Origin: DASTHS01 sp035718085
GTDB lineage: Bacteria > Actinomycetota > Acidimicrobiia > Acidimicrobiales > Palsa-688
Assembly: GCA_035718085.1 (NCBI GenBank)
Contig: DASTHS010000051.1
Location: forward strand, 1 to 5,833
Reading direction: 5' to 3'
DNA length: 5,833 nucleotides
The translations under genes were made by a program, and so were the position numbers. The notes beneath the pieces were generated by a model. The model saw only the letters and a program-made list of their open reading frames with translations, was not told where the DNA came from and did no database searches. Shown here piece after piece: positions 4,704-5,833 of the stretch. How positions within the stretch are numbered: the stretch's first letter is position 1; each line of letters begins with the position of its first letter.

Positions 4704-5596
4704 CGCGCCGCCCCCTGTGGCGCCTGGGATGGCGTCAGGCTCCCGATGGCGACGACGGTGGCGCCGGCGCTCGGTGCGAGGAAGCGTTCGGCGGCTTGTG
4801 GGCGGGTCATGCGCGAGAGCCACACGAACGCTGCGGCGAACATGGCGCCGACCAACACCAGCACGAGCTGGCCGGTGGCCGTGCCATAGGGGGCGAGGTA
4901 GCCACGGTTGAGCACGGCGAGGGCGGCCACCAGGGCGCCGGTGGCGCCGACGATGACCCGCACCGAGGTGCGGGTGCGGGCCCGTCCCGCCTCCACCCGA
5001 AGGCGCATGGTGGCCTGGTCCCGGGCCGCCTGGGCCAAGGTGCCTAGCAGCTCGCCGAGGCGCTGGGCCTGGTGCTCGGCCGCCAGCACCAGGGCCGCGA
5101 CCACAAGGTCGCAGGTCGGATCCGCGACGTCGGCGGCGAAGGCGCGCAGGGCGGGGGCGAGGCGTTCGCCTTCGAGGCGGACGGCCAGGGTCACGACCTC
5201 GGCCCGGATAGGCAAGGGTGACAGGGGGGCGGTGGCGATGATGGCCTGCTCCAGGCCGGCCGAGCCGGCCATCGTGTCGCGCAGCATCTCCGCCCACGAG
5301 GCGATCGCCTCGATCCGGGCGACGGCCGCCTGGCGGGCCCGGGTGCCGCCCACAAGGCTTGGGGCGCCCCATCCGGCCAGACCGGCGAGCACCGCACCGA
5401 CGGGCCACCCGGTCGCCGCCCCGACCACCACGGCCGCCCCGGCGGCCAGCCCGACGCGCAGGTTCGCCCGCTCCACCTTCGACCACAGCACCCGCCGGAC
5501 AGCGGGTTGCCGGTCGGTGCCGCGCCAGCCGGCCCAGACCGCCACCAAGCCGACCCCGACGCCGGCGCCGAGCAGCCCGGCGAGCGAGGCGCTCAC
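4700..5596 (-). CDS. tadB: TadB, Tad pilus inner-membrane platform protein (T2SSF domain)
   Basis: A 298-residue integral membrane protein of the type II secretion F family. With TadC it should form the membrane platform on which the CpaF ATPase acts. Residues 3-23 form an N-terminal membrane helix. A second hydrophobic stretch covers about 49-83. The T2SSF region runs from about 95 to 225, starting ARIEAIASWAEMLRD with a GLEQAI segment at 114-119, and two helices follow at about 211-229 and 240-260. A 38-residue Ala/Pro/Ser tail ends the protein. I chose GTG at 5596 because it gives a GTGA overlap with the cpaF stop, the same geometry as most downstream junctions. An in-frame GTG at 5605 would give 301 residues; neither start has a convincing Shine-Dalgarno. 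Its stop overlaps the tadC start. The call rests on hydrophobic layout, T2SSF-like motifs and neighbours. Confidence 0.9.
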   Translation of the reverse strand: MSASLAGLLGAGVGVGLVAVWAGWRGTDRQPAVRRVLWSKVERANLRVGLAAGAAVVVGAATGWPVGAVLAGLAGWGAPSLVGGTRARQAAVARIEAIASWAEMLRDTMAGSAGLEQAIIATAPLSPLPIRAEVVTLAVRLEGERLAPALRAFAADVADPTCDLVVAALVLAAEHQAQRLGELLGTLAQAARDQATMRLRVEAGRARTRTSVRVIVGATGALVAALAVLNRGYLAPYGTATGQLVLVLVGAMFAAAFVWLSRMTRPQAAERFLAPSAGATVVAIGSLTPSQAPQGAAR

Positions 5597-5833
5597 CGCT
5601 CCCACCAGCCCTGCGGGCGCTCCAGCAGGCCCGGGTCGAAGCCGACTGATACCAGCTCGTCCAAGGTATCGTTTCGCAGGGGGGCGCCGGGCACGGCCCG
5701 GCCGTCTGGGCCGGGGCGGAAGATCTCGTTGGAGACCACCATCGGGCCTTCGGCGTCGACGACCTCGCGCACCGAGTCCACGTAGCGTCGCTCGCCGACC
5801 TGGGCGAGGTGGATCACGAACGACACGGCGTTC
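5593..5833 (-). CDS. cpaF: CpaF/TadA-type Tad pilus secretion ATPase, C-terminal end (5' truncated by window)
   Basis: This is the last 79 residues of a VirB11/CpaF-family ATPase, the cytoplasmic hexamer that hydrolyses ATP to drive Flp pilus subunit assembly through TadB and TadC. The frame is open to the right edge, so the in-frame GTG at 5826 is an internal codon and not the start. The fragment begins with NAV and continues with FVIHLAQVG, RRYVDSVREV and SNEIF, the usual strand-rich C-terminal part of CpaF proteins. It then shows DGRAVPG, a TLDELV segment, GFDP and the terminal GWWER. The Walker A and B motifs lie outside the window and cannot be checked. The stop TGA (5593-5595) overlaps the proposed GTG start of tadB. 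Family assignment is from recognised motifs plus the gene order CpaF-TadB-TadC, which is typical of tad loci. Confidence 0.88.
   Translation of the reverse strand, partial: NAVSFVIHLAQVGERRYVDSVREVVDAEGPMVVSNEIFRPGPDGRAVPGAPLRNDTLDELVSVGFDPGLLERPQGWWER

Noticed and set aside
3744..4889. Long plus-strand frame of 381 codons opposite tadC and tadB
   Set aside because: It is antisense to clear T2SSF genes, rich in Gly/Glu/Arg/Asp with no hydrophobic core or motif, and results from the GC bias that removes stop codons.
5593..5826. Stand-alone 77-residue protein starting at GTG 5826
   Set aside because: The frame is open past the right edge, and the sequence matches the C-terminal end of CpaF, so this is a fragment and not a small gene.

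Overview
The window is very GC-rich, with G or C dominating third codon positions. Every credible gene lies on the minus strand, so the locus reads from right to left. Gene content and order match the Tad (tight adherence, Flp-type pilus) loci of Actinomycetota. GTG starts predominate, the TadG-like protein is short, and the locus ends in a LysM plus BTAD regulator, all of which point to a high-GC actinobacterium. I cannot place it at genus level; Acidimicrobiia-like or Nitriliruptoria-like lineages are guesses only.

Layout in transcription order: (1) 3' end of the CpaF/TadA secretion ATPase (5593-5833, entering from the right edge); (2) TadB (4700-5596) and (3) TadC (3798-4703), the paired inner-membrane platform proteins with T2SSF domains; (4) an 86-bp gap, the only sizeable one, holding two Shine-Dalgarno-like sites, a possible 14-residue leader ORF and a G-run cluster; (5) a 67-residue Flp-like pilin (3508-3711); (6) and (7) two TadE-type pseudopilins (3018-3497, 2584-3021); (8) a short TadG-like protein (2156-2587); (9) a gene running off the left edge (1-2159, at least 719 codons). 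Gene 9 encodes a membrane protein with an external LysM domain and a cytoplasmic C-terminal BTAD/SARP-type DNA-binding domain.

Five of the junctions are 4-bp stop/start overlaps (GTGA or ATGA), and pilin and tadE are 10 bp apart. The set therefore looks like one polycistronic unit with translational coupling. Functionally, CpaF would power, and TadB/TadC would anchor, assembly of a fibre made from the small pilin, with TadE/TadE/TadG-like proteins as minor subunits. The last gene is the most interesting: its predicted topology puts a peptidoglycan-binding module outside and a transcription-factor domain inside, so it could couple wall or pilus status to gene expression. No prepilin peptidase, CpaB or CpaE/TadZ gene is in the window. 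No RNA gene, CRISPR array, insertion sequence or convincing terminator was seen.
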